DNA from: Microbacteriaceae bacterium
GTDB taxonomy: Bacteria > Actinomycetota > Actinomycetes > Actinomycetales > Microbacteriaceae
NCBI GenBank assembly: GCA_025463545.1
Contig: JAODAR010000004.1
Coordinates: 1-10,449, forward strand
DNA: 10,449 nucleotides
Reading direction: 5' to 3'
Position numbers and translations under genes: made by a program. The notes beneath the pieces were generated by a model. That model was given only the letters and a program-made list of their open reading frames with translations, did not search any database and had not been told where the DNA came from. Shown piece by piece: positions 1 through 8,609 of the stretch (the first letter of the stretch is position 1; each line of letters starts with the position of its first letter).

Positions 1-295
1 GGCCCTTCACCTGCTAGAAACAGGATCCAAACCACGAGGTTTTTGGCATTTGACATTGTGCACGCTGTTGAGTTCTCAAGGATCGGACGCACCCGACTTC
101 ACACCTTACGGCTGTCGCTCCGGGGCACTTCCTTTATTCATTTTCCGTTGTGTTCGGGCCCCAGCTAGTGGTGCCGTCTTACAACTCATCAAGTAGAATC
201 GGGCGAATATCTTCGCTTGTTTCTTTACCTGGGATGGCCCCCGCTTGAGGCCGAGAAGCTTTCCGCTTCCCGCACCTTTGGGGTGACAAGAGATG
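1..295 (-). promoter_or_regulatory. Probable rRNA operon leader (5' part; 16S gene lies off the left edge)
   Basis: This stretch has no credible gene and is less GC-rich than its surroundings. Read on the minus strand it contains GAGAACTCAACAGCGTGC (60-77), a motif I recognise from actinobacterial rRNA leaders and spacers, followed by short hairpins such as CCTG/CAGG around 11-25 and AAACC/GGTTT around 29-42. A leader that starts near 290 and runs off the left edge would lead into 16S rRNA beyond position 1. It lies immediately downstream of tyrS on the same strand. The alternative is a 16S-23S spacer, but the adjacency to a protein gene argues for the operon 5' end. No part of the mature 16S is visible in the window. 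Confidence 0.6.
60..77 (-). promoter_or_regulatory. Conserved actinobacterial rRNA leader motif
   Basis: On the minus strand this reads GAGAACTCAACAGCGTGC. With the two preceding bases it contains the interrupted palindrome TTGAG-AA-CTCAA (68-79). Closely related sequences occur in the rRNA leaders and spacers of mycobacteria and other actinobacteria, where they are linked to antitermination and RNA processing. The match is seen directly; the role is taken from the family. Confidence 0.6.
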
Positions 296-324
296 ACATT
301 ACGCGGATTCCGGGGGGCCCGCAA
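296..324 (-). promoter_or_regulatory. Candidate rRNA operon promoter
   Basis: The minus strand shows TTGCGG (319-324), a 17-nt spacer, then TAATGT (296-301). The spacing is ideal, but each box matches the vegetative consensus at only about three of six positions. It lies between the end of tyrS and the leader motif, where an rRNA promoter is expected. Actinobacterial rRNA operons often have several promoters, and others may exist in the AT-richer part around 180-230. Confidence 0.3.
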
Positions 325-371
325 ATCTCTGCTGCATCCCGGGCGTGTCGGGCCCCGCTGCCCCGGCGCCG

Positions 372-1673
372 CTATTCGACGAAGATGCCGGCCAGCGTCT
401 TCTTGCCCCGGCGCAGCACCGCGAAACCACCGGGCAGCACCGACCCCTCGATGGTGTCGGAGTCGCTGGCCACCTTCACGTTGTTCAGGTAGACGCCACC
501 CTGCGCGATGGCCCGCCTGGCTTCGCTGAGGCTGCTGGTGAGTTCGGTGTCGACCAGCAACTGCGCCACCGGTGCATGCGGAGCCGTCGTGGTGTTGGGG
601 AGTTCTCGGAGCGCGGCCTCGAGGGTGGCCGGATCGAGGTCGGCGAGTTCCCCCTGACCGAACAGGGCCTGCGCGGCCCGGATCGCGGCATCCGTTGCTG
701 CCTCACCGTGCACAAGGCTGGTGACTTCCCATGCCAGCGTGCGCTGGGCTTCCCGCTTGAACGGTTCAGTCGCCACCACCTGCTCGAGGCGCTCGATCTC
801 GACCCGCGGCAGGAAGGTGAAGATCTTCAGCCGGTCGATCACGTCGTTGTCGTCGGTGTTGACCCAGAACTGGTAGAACGCGTATGGGCTGGTGAGCGTC
901 GGGTCCAGCCAGACGGCGTTGCCCTCGCTCTTGCCGAACTTTGTGCCGTCAGTGTTGGTAATGAGCGGGGTGCCGATCGCGTGCACCCCCACCCCCTCGG
1001 CGCGATGGATGAGATCGGTTCCGCTGGTCAGGTTGCCCCACTGGTCGCTTCCCCCGGTTTGCAGAACGCAGCCGTAGCTGCGGTACAGCTCGAGGTAGTC
1101 CATCCCCTGCAGAATCTGGTAGCTGAACTCGGTGTAGCTGATGCCGGCGTCGGAGTTGAGCCGGGCGCTCACCGCGTCCTTCTTGAGCATGGTGCCGACC
1201 CGGTAGTACTTGCCGATGTCGCGGAGGAAGTCGATCGCCGACAGCGGCGCCGTCCAGTCGAGGTTGTTGACCAGGGTGACGGCGTTGTCACCCTCGGAGC
1301 TGAGGAACCGCGATACCTGGCCTTGGAGGTAGCCGACCCATTCAGCGACCACGTCCTTGGTGTTGAGCGTGCGTTCGGCGGTCGGGCGCGGATCACCGAT
1401 CAGGCCGGTGGAGCCGCCGACCAGGCCGAGCGGCCGGTGCCCGGCCAGTTGCAGCCGGCGCATCAGCAGGAGTTGCACCAGATTGCCGAGATGCAGGCTG
1501 GGTGCGGTGGGGTCGAACCCGCAGTAGTAGGTGATCGGCTCCCCCGACAGAAGCTCCTTGAGCTCGGGCGCGTCGGTCGAGACATGCACCAGGCCGCGCC
1601 AGTTGATCTCCTCCCAGACGTCGTCGAAGGAAGGATCGTTGGACTGCTGGGCGAGGATCGCTGGGTCTGACAC
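372..1673 (-). CDS. tyrS: Tyrosyl-tRNA synthetase
   Basis: This class I cytoplasmic aminoacyl-tRNA synthetase charges tRNA-Tyr with tyrosine using ATP. The 433 residues carry the whole family layout. Y50 lies in the tyrosine pocket region, the HIGH-type motif appears as HLGN (61-64), GGSDQWGN spans 207-214, and the KMSKS-type loop is KFGKS (245-249). A C-terminal S4 RNA-binding domain covers about 366-433 and ends in [11 protein letters not shown]. Length is typical of bacterial TyrS. The start is GTG at 1673. An in-frame TAA (1683-1685) lies four codons upstream, so no longer form is possible. There is no spaced Shine-Dalgarno sequence, but a -10 box lies just upstream, which suggests leaderless translation. 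It is divergent from the SatD-like gene and is followed by the rRNA leader on the same strand. Confidence 0.97.
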   Translation of the reverse strand: MSDPAILAQQSNDPSFDDVWEEINWRGLVHVSTDAPELKELLSGEPITYYCGFDPTAPSLHLGNLVQLLLMRRLQLAGHRPLGLVGGSTGLIGDPRPTAERTLNTKDVVAEWVGYLQGQVSRFLSSEGDNAVTLVNNLDWTAPLSAIDFLRDIGKYYRVGTMLKKDAVSARLNSDAGISYTEFSYQILQGMDYLELYRSYGCVLQTGGSDQWGNLTSGTDLIHRAEGVGVHAIGTPLITNTDGTKFGKSEGNAVWLDPTLTSPYAFYQFWVNTDDNDVIDRLKIFTFLPRVEIERLEQVVATEPFKREAQRTLAWEVTSLVHGEAATDAAIRAAQALFGQGELADLDPATLEAALRELPNTTTAPHAPVAQLLVDTELTSSLSEARRAIAQGGVYLNNVKVASDSDTIEGSVLPGGFAVLRRGKKTLAGIFVE

Positions 1674-1679
1674 CTCGCC

Positions 1680-1708
1680 AGATTACCAGCGGCACCGTGG
1701 TTGGTCAG
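1680..1708 (-). promoter_or_regulatory. Candidate tyrS promoter placing the transcript start at the GTG codon
   Basis: The minus strand reads CTGACC (1703-1708), a 17-nt spacer, then TAATCT (1680-1685). Only six bases (GGCGAG) separate the -10 box from the tyrS GTG at 1673, so transcription would begin at or very near the start codon. This agrees with the absence of a spaced ribosome-binding site. No T-box-like leader can fit between promoter and start. Confidence 0.45.
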
Positions 1709-1750
1709 CTCTCGCGCGCGGTGGCATGAAGGCCTCTGCCTAAACCCGTC

Positions 1751-1779
1751 TTGATTTAGCTCATAGCCTTTACTAACAT
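1751..1779 (+). promoter_or_regulatory. Candidate promoter of the SatD-like/membrane protein unit
   Basis: TTGATT (1751-1756), a 17-nt spacer and TAACAT (1774-1779) form a reasonable vegetative promoter with four of six matches in each box. It predicts a transcript start near 1786 and a leader of about 17 nt. That leader contains GGACGGAG (1787-1794), placed 8 nt before the ATG at 1803. Confidence 0.5.
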
Positions 1780-1802
1780 GTATGTAGGACGGAGACTTAA
1801 CC

Positions 1803-2528
1803 ATGTTCGTAATCACCGCAGACCAGATCGACAGCCGCAACGACCGCGACCGCGCCGGTGAGCTCATCGCCGAGCTCAGCGCCCAGTTCGGCGGATCTTT
1901 CGACTTGCCGCCGGATCAGACCTCAGGCGACGAGATCCAGATCCTCACAACGGATGCCCGCGCCGCGTTCAACACGGTGCTTGCGATCCACCGCACCGGG
2001 CATTGGAGTACCGGCCTGGGCATCGGGAGTGTGCGCACTCCCCTGCCGGCAGCGACCCGGCAGGCGGCAGGGAGCGCGTTCATCGCCGCACGGGACGCCG
2101 TGAACCGGTCCAAGAAGACGGATGCACGGTTTGCACTCGAGGCTTCGCTGCCGGCTGGCGCTGCGGCTGGGGTTGGGGTTGGCGCTGGGGTTGGTGCTAG
2201 TGCTGGCACTGATGCTGGCACTGGCGCTGCCAGTGGCACTGATGCTGGTGCTGACGCGTCGCTCTCCCCCGGCGAGGTCGAAGCGCTGATCTCGATGCTC
2301 CTGCTGCTTCGCCAGCGCCGCACACCGGAGGGCTGGGACGCAGTGGATCTCCTGGAGCAGGGGCTGAACCAGTCCCAGGCCGCCAGCCGACTCGGCGTGA
2401 CCACCGCGGCTGTGAGCCAGCGGGTTAAGTCGGCGATGTGGAGAGTCGAGGAGTCTGCGCGGCCCGCCTTGGTTAGGCTGCTGGGGAACCTCGATCGCGC
2501 TACGACCGAAACGGAACCAGCCGAATGA
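1803..2528 (+). CDS. SatD-like protein with C-terminal helix-turn-helix
   Basis: The 241-residue protein has two parts. Residues 1-115 resemble the SatD family. The start MFVITADQIDSR matches the family's N-terminal hydrophobic strand followed by D and SR. SGDEIQIL (41-48) corresponds to the family's GDE-F/I-Q segment, GLGIGSV is at 71-77, and AFIAARDAVNRSKK (92-105) corresponds to the A-RE/DA helix. A Gly/Ala/Thr/Asp-rich linker follows (about 118-152). Residues 155-230 contain a helix-turn-helix like that of sigma-region-4 or MarR-type proteins (NQSQAASRLGVTTAAVSQRVKSA, about 189-211, key Q192, A194, G198, V199, S205, R207). SatD was named in a streptococcal secretion and acid-tolerance locus; its biochemical role is unclear. 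A DNA-binding or regulatory role here is inferred. GGAG sits 8 nt before the ATG. The stop overlaps the next start by ATGA. Confidence 0.7.
   Translation: MFVITADQIDSRNDRDRAGELIAELSAQFGGSFDLPPDQTSGDEIQILTTDARAAFNTVLAIHRTGHWSTGLGIGSVRTPLPAATRQAAGSAFIAARDAVNRSKKTDARFALEASLPAGAAAGVGVGAGVGASAGTDAGTGAASGTDAGADASLSPGEVEALISMLLLLRQRRTPEGWDAVDLLEQGLNQSQAASRLGVTTAAVSQRVKSAMWRVEESARPALVRLLGNLDRATTETEPAE
2154..2258 (+). repeat. Low-complexity Gly/Ala/Thr/Asp linker repeat inside the SatD-like gene
   Basis: This segment encodes a run of Gly-Ala/Val and Thr-Asp-Ala-Gly units joining the two domains of the SatD-like protein. In DNA it is a degenerate GGYGCT/GGCACT repeat. A 15-bp sequence, TGGCACTGATGCTGG, occurs twice exactly (2204-2218 and 2234-2248), 30 bp apart, so a length change would keep the frame. 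A perfect 7-bp hairpin, CACTGGC-GCT-GCCAGTG, lies at 2219-2235. Confidence 0.8.
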
Positions 2529-3148
2529 CCTACTTCCCCGTGCTCAGCTACCTGTACTGGCTTCTGTTGCTGCTGGTCACCGCCGGGTCGCTCGCGTTCG
2601 CAGTGCTCGCCTTCCGACTTGAGAAGCGGCTGTACGCGATCATCTCGGCGGGCACCCTGGCCGCCGCCCTGTTCATCGCCGTGATGCCGGCGCCCCGCGG
2701 TGAGACCGGCCTGAGCGTACTGCTCGGGATGCTGGCACTCGCGCTGGCCGTTGTCGGTGGCGGTCCGATGACCGTGCTGGTACTGAAGCTCGCGACCAGG
2801 AACACGACGCAGCCCGGAATCCACGGCGGCATCCTGGTCGAGAACGAAGGCGGCATTCCGGTCACGGACGCCGTGAACGAGACCGGCGCGCGCGCGGGCG
2901 GTGCGGCGGGAGTACACGAGGTGCTTCGCGGTGGCCTCGCGATCGGCATGCTGGAACGGTTTGCCCTGGCCGGCGCGATTTTGGCCGGGTTCCCCGAAGC
3001 CATCGCCGTGATCGTGGCGATCAAAGGTGTCGGCCGGTTCACCGAGCTGGCGGCGTCCGAGGCACGTGAACGGTTCATCATCGGCACGTTCGCCAGCCTG
3101 ATCTGGGCGAGCGCCTGCGCCGCCCTGGTGCAGTTCGCCACGTCCTGA
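2525..3148 (+). CDS. Membrane protein, probable partner of the SatD-like protein
   Basis: The 207-residue protein is predicted to lie in the cytoplasmic membrane. Hydrophobic segments fall at about 8-30, 36-55, 62-88, 138-166 and 184-205, with a hydrophilic Gly/Glu-rich loop at 91-130. The C-terminal third, with IGMLERF (140-146), GFPEAIAVIVAIKGVGRF (155-172) and ERFIIGTFASLIWA (182-195), resembles the C-terminus of DUF3307-type membrane proteins. Those typically read IG-LER, a Gly-rich helix, IA-KS--RF and EY-LIGTL-S, and are commonly encoded beside SatD. The N-terminal half does not show the usual DUF3307 start. Its ATG overlaps the preceding TGA (2525-2528), so the two are probably translationally coupled. 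Function is unknown; the similarity is recalled and not computed. Confidence 0.65.
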   Translation: MTYFPVLSYLYWLLLLLVTAGSLAFAVLAFRLEKRLYAIISAGTLAAALFIAVMPAPRGETGLSVLLGMLALALAVVGGGPMTVLVLKLATRNTTQPGIHGGILVENEGGIPVTDAVNETGARAGGAAGVHEVLRGGLAIGMLERFALAGAILAGFPEAIAVIVAIKGVGRFTELAASEARERFIIGTFASLIWASACAALVQFATS

Positions 3149-3150
3149 GC

Positions 3151-3196
3151 GCGACCGGGCGCTACCCGGCGCGACCCGGCGCGACCCGGCGCGACC
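3151..3196. repeat. Degenerate 10-bp GC-rich tandem repeat
   Basis: Five 10-bp units based on GCGACCCGGC run from two bases after the stop of the membrane protein gene. The units begin at 3151, 3161, 3171, 3181 and 3191. The third and fourth are identical; the others carry one or a few changes, and the last is a partial match. No open frame or terminator signature explains it. Confidence 0.8.
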
Positions 3197-3229
3197 AAGT
3201 GCGGTCTGACGTGGTCCGCGCGGCCTGAC

Positions 3230-3252
3230 GCGGTCGGCGCGGTCGGCGCGGT
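3230..3252. repeat. 9-bp GC-rich tandem repeat
   Basis: Two exact units of GCGGTCGGC (3230-3238, 3239-3247) are followed by a partial third, GCGGT (3248-3252). It lies in the same gene-free convergent region as the 10-bp repeat and may share its origin by slippage. Confidence 0.75.
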
Positions 3253-3280
3253 AAGCCGCCCCGCGGCATCCGTTCGCCGT

Positions 3281-3346
3281 TCGCGCTGCGGATAATTGCA
3301 CGCGCGGCTGGCCTGCCCGCCGCGTGAGCACGAAACCGCAGCGCGA
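3281..3346. repeat. 66-bp palindromic element, copy A
   Basis: The element is bounded by perfect 11-bp inverted ends, TCGCGCTGCGG (3281-3291) and CCGCAGCGCGA (3336-3346). Inside is an AT-rich box, ATAATTGCA, and an inner imperfect stem built from CACGC (3300-3304) and GCGTG (3322-3326). The following 15 bp (GGCAGAAACGACAGC) are also shared with copy B. The folded form would be a strong cruciform or RNA hairpin. It could be a REP/MITE-like element or a bidirectional terminator between convergent genes. It has no U-tract and no coding capacity. Confidence 0.75.
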
Positions 3347-3358
3347 GGCAGAAACGAC

Positions 3359-3381
3359 AGCACAACGAGACTCGTTGTGCT
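3359..3381. repeat. 23-bp palindrome
   Basis: Perfect 11-bp arms, AGCACAACGAG (3359-3369) and CTCGTTGTGCT (3371-3381), surround a single central A (3370). It sits between the two 66-bp elements and is not itself duplicated. The arrangement suits a dimeric protein-binding site, a stable hairpin or a recombination remnant. No T-run follows on either strand, so it is not a classical terminator. Confidence 0.8.
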
Positions 3382-3398
3382 CGACTGACCGCTCACCG

Positions 3399-3464
3399 TC
3401 GCGCTGCGGATAATTGCACGCGCGGGTGGCCTGCCGGCCGCGTGGGCACGAAACCGCAGCGCGA
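3399..3464. repeat. 66-bp palindromic element, copy B
   Basis: This is the second copy, 118 bp downstream of copy A in the same orientation, with the same 11-bp inverted ends (3399-3409 and 3454-3464). It differs from copy A at only a few positions in the interior. One change, near the centre, converts CCCGCCGCG to CCGGCCGCG. The same flank (GGCAGAAACGACAGC) follows it. Confidence 0.75.
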
Positions 3465-3497
3465 GGCAGAAACGACAGCGCGTGGCAGAAACGGCAG
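3460..3497. repeat. 19-bp tandem duplication at the end of copy B
   Basis: Two 19-bp units, CGCGAGGCAGAAACGACAG (3460-3478) and CGCGTGGCAGAAACGGCAG (3479-3497), differ at two positions and are followed by a partial unit CGCGAACGAG. The unit overlaps the right arm of the 66-bp element, so duplication probably followed arrival of the element. Confidence 0.75.
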
Positions 3498-3520
3498 CGC
3501 GAACGAGGGGACGGCCCCGC

Positions 3521-3605
3521 CGGGCTACCGGGCTACGGGGCTACGGGGCTACCGGGCTACCGGGCTACCGGGCTACCGGGCTACCGGGCCACCGGGCTAC
3601 CGGGG
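3521..3605. repeat. 8-bp tandem array, ten units of CGGGCTAC
   Basis: Ten contiguous 8-bp units run from 3521 to 3600, followed by a partial CGGGG (3601-3605). Seven units are exact. Units three and four read GGGGCTAC, and unit nine reads CGGGCCAC. On the minus strand each exact unit is GTAGCCCG, and because 8 is not a multiple of 3, TAG falls in every frame within three units. The rightmost TAG (3597-3599) is the stop codon of mpg. Such an array is prone to slipped-strand length change. It is not a CRISPR array: there are no spacers. Confidence 0.9.
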
Positions 3606-4193
3606 CAGCTTCGGATGCCGCTTGTACGGAGACACGCTTGGCTCGCCGGGGAGCCAGAACCGCCAGGGGAAGTGCGCGCCCCCGCCGGCGCCATTGACCC
3701 CGGTGCGCGGCCCGGTGAGGAACTCGGCCGGCGACTCGGCCAGGACGAGGTCGAACGGCGGCTCGTTGAGGTCGGCACCGTTGTCGGACAGCTTGATGCC
3801 AAGCGCCACTGTGAGGCGGGCCGGCCCGCGCGCGAGGTCGTCGTCGGTGCGGGAACTGAAACGCCTGGCCCTGGCCTCGCCCAGGCCGTCGACGATCTGC
3901 CCCGCCCGCAGCAGCAAACCGGACGGCGATCCCTCTGGCGAGCAGACGATGTTGGCGCAGGTGTGCATGCCGTAGGTGAAGTACGCGTACAGGTGCCCGG
4001 GCTGACCATACATGCTCGAGTTGCGGGCGGTGCGACCCCGGAAGGCGTGCGAGCCCGGGTCTACGCCGTCGCCGACGTAGGCTTCAACCTCCGTGATCCG
4101 TATGGACACGTCGTCGTGGGTGAGGATCGCGCCCAGCACGAGCGGCGCGACCTCGGGGGCCGGCCGCTCAAGCAGGGTGCGATCGAACGTCAT
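3597..4193 (-). CDS. mpg: 3-methyladenine DNA glycosylase (AAG/MPG family)
   Basis: This protein removes alkylated purines such as 3-methyladenine from DNA in base-excision repair. The 198 residues fit the family length. The active-site segment ITEVEAY (33-39) supplies the likely catalytic Glu37 and Tyr39. SHAFRG (48-53) carries the conserved His49, and GHLYAYFTYGMHTCANIV (66-83) is the Tyr-rich strand that lines and intercalates at the lesion. RGPARLTVALGI (122-133) is the conserved Gly-Pro-Lys/Arg-Leu segment. I chose the ATG at 4193, 10 nt after the argH stop, because the frame upstream of it is antisense-like and lies within argH. The ribosome-binding site is weak, so translation is probably coupled to argH. 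The stop codon is supplied by the 8-bp tandem array. Confidence 0.93.
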   Translation of the reverse strand: MTFDRTLLERPAPEVAPLVLGAILTHDDVSIRITEVEAYVGDGVDPGSHAFRGRTARNSSMYGQPGHLYAYFTYGMHTCANIVCSPEGSPSGLLLRAGQIVDGLGEARARRFSSRTDDDLARGPARLTVALGIKLSDNGADLNEPPFDLVLAESPAEFLTGPRTGVNGAGGGAHFPWRFWLPGEPSVSPYKRHPKLPR

Positions 4194-4203
4194 CGCCGCG
4201 CGG

Positions 4204-6495
<2,292 letters not shown>

Positions 6496-6500
<5 letters not shown>

Positions 6501-7425
6501 CGGCGTTCCGCTCCAGCAGCCAGACGAGCAAGGCCTTCTGGGCGTGCAGCCGATTCTCCGCCTCGTCCCAAATGACACTCTGCGGCCCGTCGAGAACCTC
6601 CGCTGACACCTCGTAACCGCGGTCGGCGGGCAGGCAGTGCATGAACAGGGCGTCGGGCTTCGCTCGGGCCAGCATCGCCTCGTCCACCCGGTACTCGCCG
6701 AAGGTGGCCAGACGCGCGGCCTTCTCCTCCTCTTTGCCCATCGACACCCAGGTGTCGGTGACCACGACATCTGCACCGGCGACTGCCTCGATCGGATCGG
6801 TGAATAGCGTGATCGATCCACCGGTTACAGCGGCCACCGCATCCGCATCGCGCACCACCTCGTCATGCGGGGCGTAGTCAATGGGCGATGCGACCCTCAT
6901 GTGCATACCCGCCGTTGCCCCGGCAAGGAGGTATGACTGCGCCATGTTGCTCGCACCGTCGCCGAGAAAGGTGACCGTGAGCCCGGCGAGTTCGCCACGA
7001 TGTTCGCGGATCGTGAGCAGATCCGCGAGCAACTGGCAGGGATGAAAGTCATCGCTGAGCGCATTGATGACCGGGACGGTCGTACCCTCGGCCATTTCGG
7101 AAAGGCCAGCCTGGGCGTAGGTGCGCCAGACGATGGCCGCCACCTGGCGCTCGAGCACTCGAGCCGTGTCGGCCGCCGTCTCTTTGCCCCCGAGCTGGCT
7201 GTTCGCCGTCGAGATGATCAGCGGACTGCCGCCGAGATCCGCGATCCCGACCGCGAAGCTGACGCGAGTGCGAGTCGACGACTTGTCGAAGATCACCGCA
7301 ACGGTCTGCGGACCGGCGAGCGGCTTTGTCTGAAAGCGGTCCTTCTTGAGCTGCTCGGCGAGATCGAGAATCTCGAGTTGCTCGACCTGACTCAGGTCGT
7401 CGTCGCGGAGAAAATGCCTCGTCAT
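6496..7425 (-). CDS. argF: Ornithine carbamoyltransferase
   Basis: ArgF transfers the carbamoyl group of carbamoyl phosphate to ornithine, giving citrulline, in the cytoplasm as a trimer. The 309 residues are of normal length. They carry the carbamoyl-phosphate motif SSTRTR (49-54), HPCQ (128-131), the ornithine loop DTWVSMG (224-230) and the catalytic HCLPADRG (263-270, Cys264). The SMG loop supports an ornithine rather than an acetylornithine or aspartate transcarbamoylase. Its ATG overlaps the argD stop by ATGA (7422-7425), so it is the last gene of the argJ-argB-argD-argF run. It converges with the SRPBCC gene, 27 bp away. Confidence 0.97.
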
Positions 7426-8609
7426 GCTGCCGCCTCCAGTGCCTGGGTGAATTTAGTGATGAACTCGGCGATCTCTGCGTCACCGACGATGAGGGGCGGC
7501 GCGATCCGGATGCTTGAGTCGTTTGGCGCGTTGATGATCAGCCCGCGTGCAAAGGCTTCGTCCACGACCCGCTGGGCGACCGGCCGGGCAAGCCCGACGC
7601 CGATCAGCAGTCCGGCTCCCCGCACTTCTTCAACCAACTCGGACCCGGTCGAGAGAATGCCCTCGCGAATCTGCTCGCCACGCGTGACCGCATTCTCGAT
7701 GAGCCCCGCACGTTCGATCTCACCGAGCACCGCATTGGCGGCGGCGGTTGCGAGGGGATTGCCGCCGAACGTGCTGCCGTGCTGGCCCTTGTGAAAGAGG
7801 TCGGATGCCGCGCCGAATGTCACGAGAGCACCGATCGGCACACCACCGGCAATGCCCTTCGCGACCGCGATCGCGTCGGGCACCATGCCGCTGCGCTGGA
7901 ACGAGAACCACGCTCCGGTGCGCCCGACGCCGGTCTGGATCTCGTCGAGAATGAGTAGCACTCCGTGCCTGGAAGTCAGTTCCCTCGCGCGTTCGAGATA
8001 GCCCGCGGGAAGATCGATCACGCCGGCTTCGCCCTTGATCGGCTCGACGAACAGAGCCGCGACGCTGTCGTCGAGCGCTGCCTCGAGCGCCTCGATCGTC
8101 GAATCGATGTGCTCGATGCCAGGAAGCAGCGGTTCGAAGTCCTCGCGAAGCGCGGGCTTTCCGGTGAGCGAAAGAGAGCCAATGGTGCGGCCGTGGAAGG
8201 AGTTCTTCAGCGCGATGATCTTCTTGCGACCCTGGTTGAGGCGCGCGAGTTTTATCGCCGCCTCGATCGCCTCGGCGCCCGAGTTACCGAAGAAGACGCG
8301 GCCGCGGTCCCCGGCTCCGGTGATGCGGCGCAGTCGCTCGGCGAGCTCGATCTGCGACGGCGTCGCGAAGTAGTTGGAGACATGAGCGAGTGTCGCGATC
8401 TGCCTGCTCACGGCATCCACGAGTACCGGATGCGCGTGGCCGAGCGCGTTGACTGCGATGCCTGCGAGAAAGTCGAGGTACTTGTTGCCCGCGTCGTCCC
8501 AGACGTAACAACCCTCGCCGCGCACGAGGAGAGCCGTCGGGATCGGCGCGGATCCCATCATCGCGTGGGCGTAGCGGGCGGTCCACCCGTCGGCTGGCTC
8601 AGGATTCAT
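7422..8609 (-). CDS. argD: Acetylornithine aminotransferase
   Basis: ArgD is a class III PLP-dependent transaminase that converts N-acetylglutamate semialdehyde and glutamate to N2-acetylornithine and 2-oxoglutarate. The 395 residues include GNSGAEA (108-114) for cofactor phosphate binding and FHGRT (138-142). [11 protein letters not shown] (222-232) holds the PLP-pyridine Asp222, and AVAKG (248-252) holds the PLP Schiff-base Lys251. GSTFGGNP (278-285) completes the site. I chose ATG 8609, which overlaps the argB TGA by ATGA (8606-8609) and has GAGGTAG upstream; the longer frame to 8726 would run deep into argB. Its own stop overlaps the argF start in the same way. Confidence 0.97.
   Translation of the reverse strand: MNPEPADGWTARYAHAMMGSAPIPTALLVRGEGCYVWDDAGNKYLDFLAGIAVNALGHAHPVLVDAVSRQIATLAHVSNYFATPSQIELAERLRRITGAGDRGRVFFGNSGAEAIEAAIKLARLNQGRKKIIALKNSFHGRTIGSLSLTGKPALREDFEPLLPGIEHIDSTIEALEAALDDSVAALFVEPIKGEAGVIDLPAGYLERARELTSRHGVLLILDEIQTGVGRTGAWFSFQRSGMVPDAIAVAKGIAGGVPIGALVTFGAASDLFHKGQHGSTFGGNPLATAAANAVLGEIERAGLIENAVTRGEQIREGILSTGSELVEEVRGAGLLIGVGLARPVAQRVVDEAFARGLIINAPNDSSIRIAPPLIVGDAEIAEFITKFTQALEAAA

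Noticed and set aside
203..216. Hairpin GCGAA-TATC-TTCGC followed by a T-rich run on the plus strand, as a terminator
   Set aside because: The stem is only 5 bp and no plus-strand gene ends upstream; it is more likely part of the rRNA upstream region.
345..1670. Long plus-strand open frame antisense to tyrS
   Set aside because: It is the complement of a well-supported tyrS gene, has no recognisable domain and no ribosome-binding site. High GC content keeps antisense frames open.
1916..3331. Long minus-strand open frame antisense to the SatD and membrane protein genes
   Set aside because: It runs antisense to both plus-strand genes and into the repeats, with an Arg/Ala/Pro-rich composition typical of spurious frames.
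3521..3605. CRISPR-like array
   Set aside because: Units are contiguous 8-mers with no spacers, and no cas genes are nearby.
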